Origin: Spirogloea muscicola
Lineage: Eukaryota; Streptophyta; Zygnematophyceae; Spirogloeales; Spirogloeaceae
Assembly: GCA_009602725.1 (NCBI GenBank)
Contig: WELB01000227.1
Coordinates: 43,951 to 76,440 of the forward strand
DNA: 32,490 nt
Reading direction: 5' to 3'
In this document: piece by piece, positions 31,425 through 32,490 of the stretch
Numbering within the stretch: position 1 is the stretch's first letter
Layout: the number at the start of each line of letters is the position of its first letter
Notes under the pieces: generated by a model
The model's database searches: none
What the model was told of the DNA's origin: nothing
What the model saw: the letters and a program-made list of their open reading frames with translations, nothing else
Translations under genes and position numbers: made by a program

Positions 31425-32490
31425 TCAAACAGCTGCCAAAATGGGGGGTCGCAAGGGCATTGCTTGACTGTCAGAAGACAGCCTCCTCGTGTCCTTTGCA
31501 CGGCGCCTGGCAGCTGCAGGCTCTGAGTTCATGGCAGCAGGATGTGCAGCGGTCTTGTCGCCACTGAGAGCGCGCAACCGTTGCACCTCCTCGCGGTAGT
31601 GGCGTGCCATCTCCTGGCCCTCCGCCTCGAGCTGCCCGAGTTGCCTGCCAGGTGCGCCAACGACCCAAGTCAGATCTTGGTGAAGTAGGATACCTCCAGT
31701 CTTCGACCTGCCACAATGGAGCATGAAGCCCGACGCAAGCTCGAGGCCAGGGGAAGCGCGGCATTGGCACCTGGCAAGGCGTTCCTCTGCGTCCACCAGC
31801 GTGCGCTGTCGACCGGCGGCCTCCGCGACCTCGACCTGGAGGGCGTCGACTGCGGACTCGAGGTCCTTGGCGTGCTGCCGGAGGCGCCGGGCCTCGGCCT
31901 CCGCCTTGTTCGCGCGAGCCTGCAGCGAGGCCAGCGACGAGGCCTTGGCCTCGAGCGCCCACTCCAAGGCCCTCAGCTGCCCGCGCGACTGCTCCTCCGC
32001 CGCGCGGGAGGCGCCCAGCTCCTCCTCCCGCTGCGCCAGGCTCGCCCTGCAGTCTGCCAGCGCCGCCTCCAACTGCCTCTCTCGCTCCCGCTGCCCGCCG
32101 GCGGCGCCCGCGTCCCGCTCGTCCGGCCGGCCCAGCTGCCTGCGCAGGTCTCGGGCCTCCTCGGCCTTGGCGGCCAAGGCCCGCACCGCCACCGCCAGAG
32201 CCGCCGCGAGCAGCGCCACGTCGTTGTTGTGGGAGCTGCCTCCCTTGCCTACCGGCTCTCGGGCCTCCGCCTCTACCGCCAGCTTCGCCTGCGCCACGGC
32301 GTCCCGAGAGGCGGCGAGGCCCGCCACGCCGTCCAGAGCTGCCGCCAAGTCCTCCACGCCGCCTCCGAGCTTGCGCTGCGCTGCCAAGGCGAGGCCGCCG
32401 CAGGCCTCGTCCAGGCCGGGCAGCCGGAGCTCGGCGCCGGCCGGTGCCAGGGCCTCGGCGTCGGCGGCCGCCAGAGCCGGCGGCGGTGGG
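31425..32490 (-). CDS. Coiled-coil protein, N-terminus beyond the window
   Basis: The minus-strand frame is open from the window edge, so the protein starts outside. Long heptad-like stretches rich in A, E, R, L and Q run through most of it: AEEARDLRRQLGRPDERD, RQLEAALADCRASLAQREEE, LQARANKAEAEARRLRQHAK, DLESAVDALQVEVAEAAGRQ. An in-frame intron is likely at 31645-31770: donor CCAG|GTGCC and acceptor GGCAG|GCAAC join EERLAR to QLGQLEAEGQEMARHYREEV. The unspliced frame also stays open and would insert 42 unrelated residues. After this helix the tail is basic and unstructured (ARRRAKDTRRLSSD) to the stop at 31425. I cannot assign a family; coiled coils of this composition are uninformative. GC content is much higher than in the flanking repeats. 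Confidence 0.6.
   Translation of the reverse strand, partial: PPPPALAAADAEALAPAGAELRLPGLDEACGGLALAAQRKLGGGVEDLAAALDGVAGLAASRDAVAQAKLAVEAEAREPVGKGGSSHNNDVALLAAALAVAVRALAAKAEEARDLRRQLGRPDERDAGAAGGQRERERQLEAALADCRASLAQREEELGASRAAEEQSRGQLRALEWALEAKASSLASLQARANKAEAEARRLRQHAKDLESAVDALQVEVAEAAGRQRTLVDAEERLARCQCRASPGLELASGFMLHCGRSKTGGILLHQDLTWVVGAPGRQLGQLEAEGQEMARHYREEVQRLRALSGDKTAAHPAAMNSEPAAARRRAKDTRRLSSDSQAMPLRPPILAAV

Overview
The window is nuclear DNA from a photosynthetic eukaryote of the green lineage, most likely a streptophyte (charophyte-type) alga. The evidence is dense short spliceosomal introns with T/C-rich …TGCAG acceptors, and a gene set typical of streptophytes: an HLB1-like TPR protein, a PTST2/FLO6-type starch-initiation protein, a tonoplast-type monosaccharide transporter, a plant-type sucrose transporter, the nuclear-encoded cytochrome-c-maturation ATPase ABCI1/CcmA, and a GT61 glycosyltransferase. 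Gene models were built by hand from conserved protein sequence, intron phase and splice sites. The sucrose and monosaccharide transporters and the GT61 gene assemble into complete in-frame coding sequences. No species can be named from sequence alone.

Layout. 82-4338 (+): HLB1-like gene, 5' end unresolved. 4686-8432 (-): PTST2/FLO6-like CBM48 gene, convergent with the first. About 8560-10260: remnants of one retroelement-like repeat family on both strands. 10261-11734: nothing assigned. 11735-15476 (-): TST/TMT transporter, 7 exons, 770 aa. 15477-16155: short, very GC-rich shared upstream region with two identical G-box 9-mers. 16156-19941 (+): SUT/SUC transporter, 10 exons, 635 aa, divergent from TST. 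20432-22348 (-): ABCI1. 22349-23552: unassigned, with one repeat relic. 23553-25473 (-): GT61 glycosyltransferase, 4 exons, 520 aa. About 25640-30600: a mosaic of truncated copies of the repeat family, in both orientations, with long fold-back palindromes. 30784-30820: a 37-nt poly-C tract. 31425-32490 (-): 3' part of a coiled-coil protein gene that runs off the window.

Functionally, three adjacent genes concern carbohydrate: PTST2-like (starch granule initiation in the plastid), TST (hexose loading into the vacuole by H+ antiport) and SUT (H+/sucrose symport). TST and SUT are head to head and could share a promoter. Whether this proximity reflects co-regulation is an inference.

The least ordinary part is the repeat family. 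At least a dozen copies end in the same short C-terminal peptide (SDLRLLSRGY-stop and variants), followed by a 3' tail carrying a GGCTGG/CCAGCC hairpin. The copies are 5'-truncated and often inverted against each other. One retains a longer domain resembling the nuclease-like C-terminal part of some algal non-LTR retrotransposon polyproteins.
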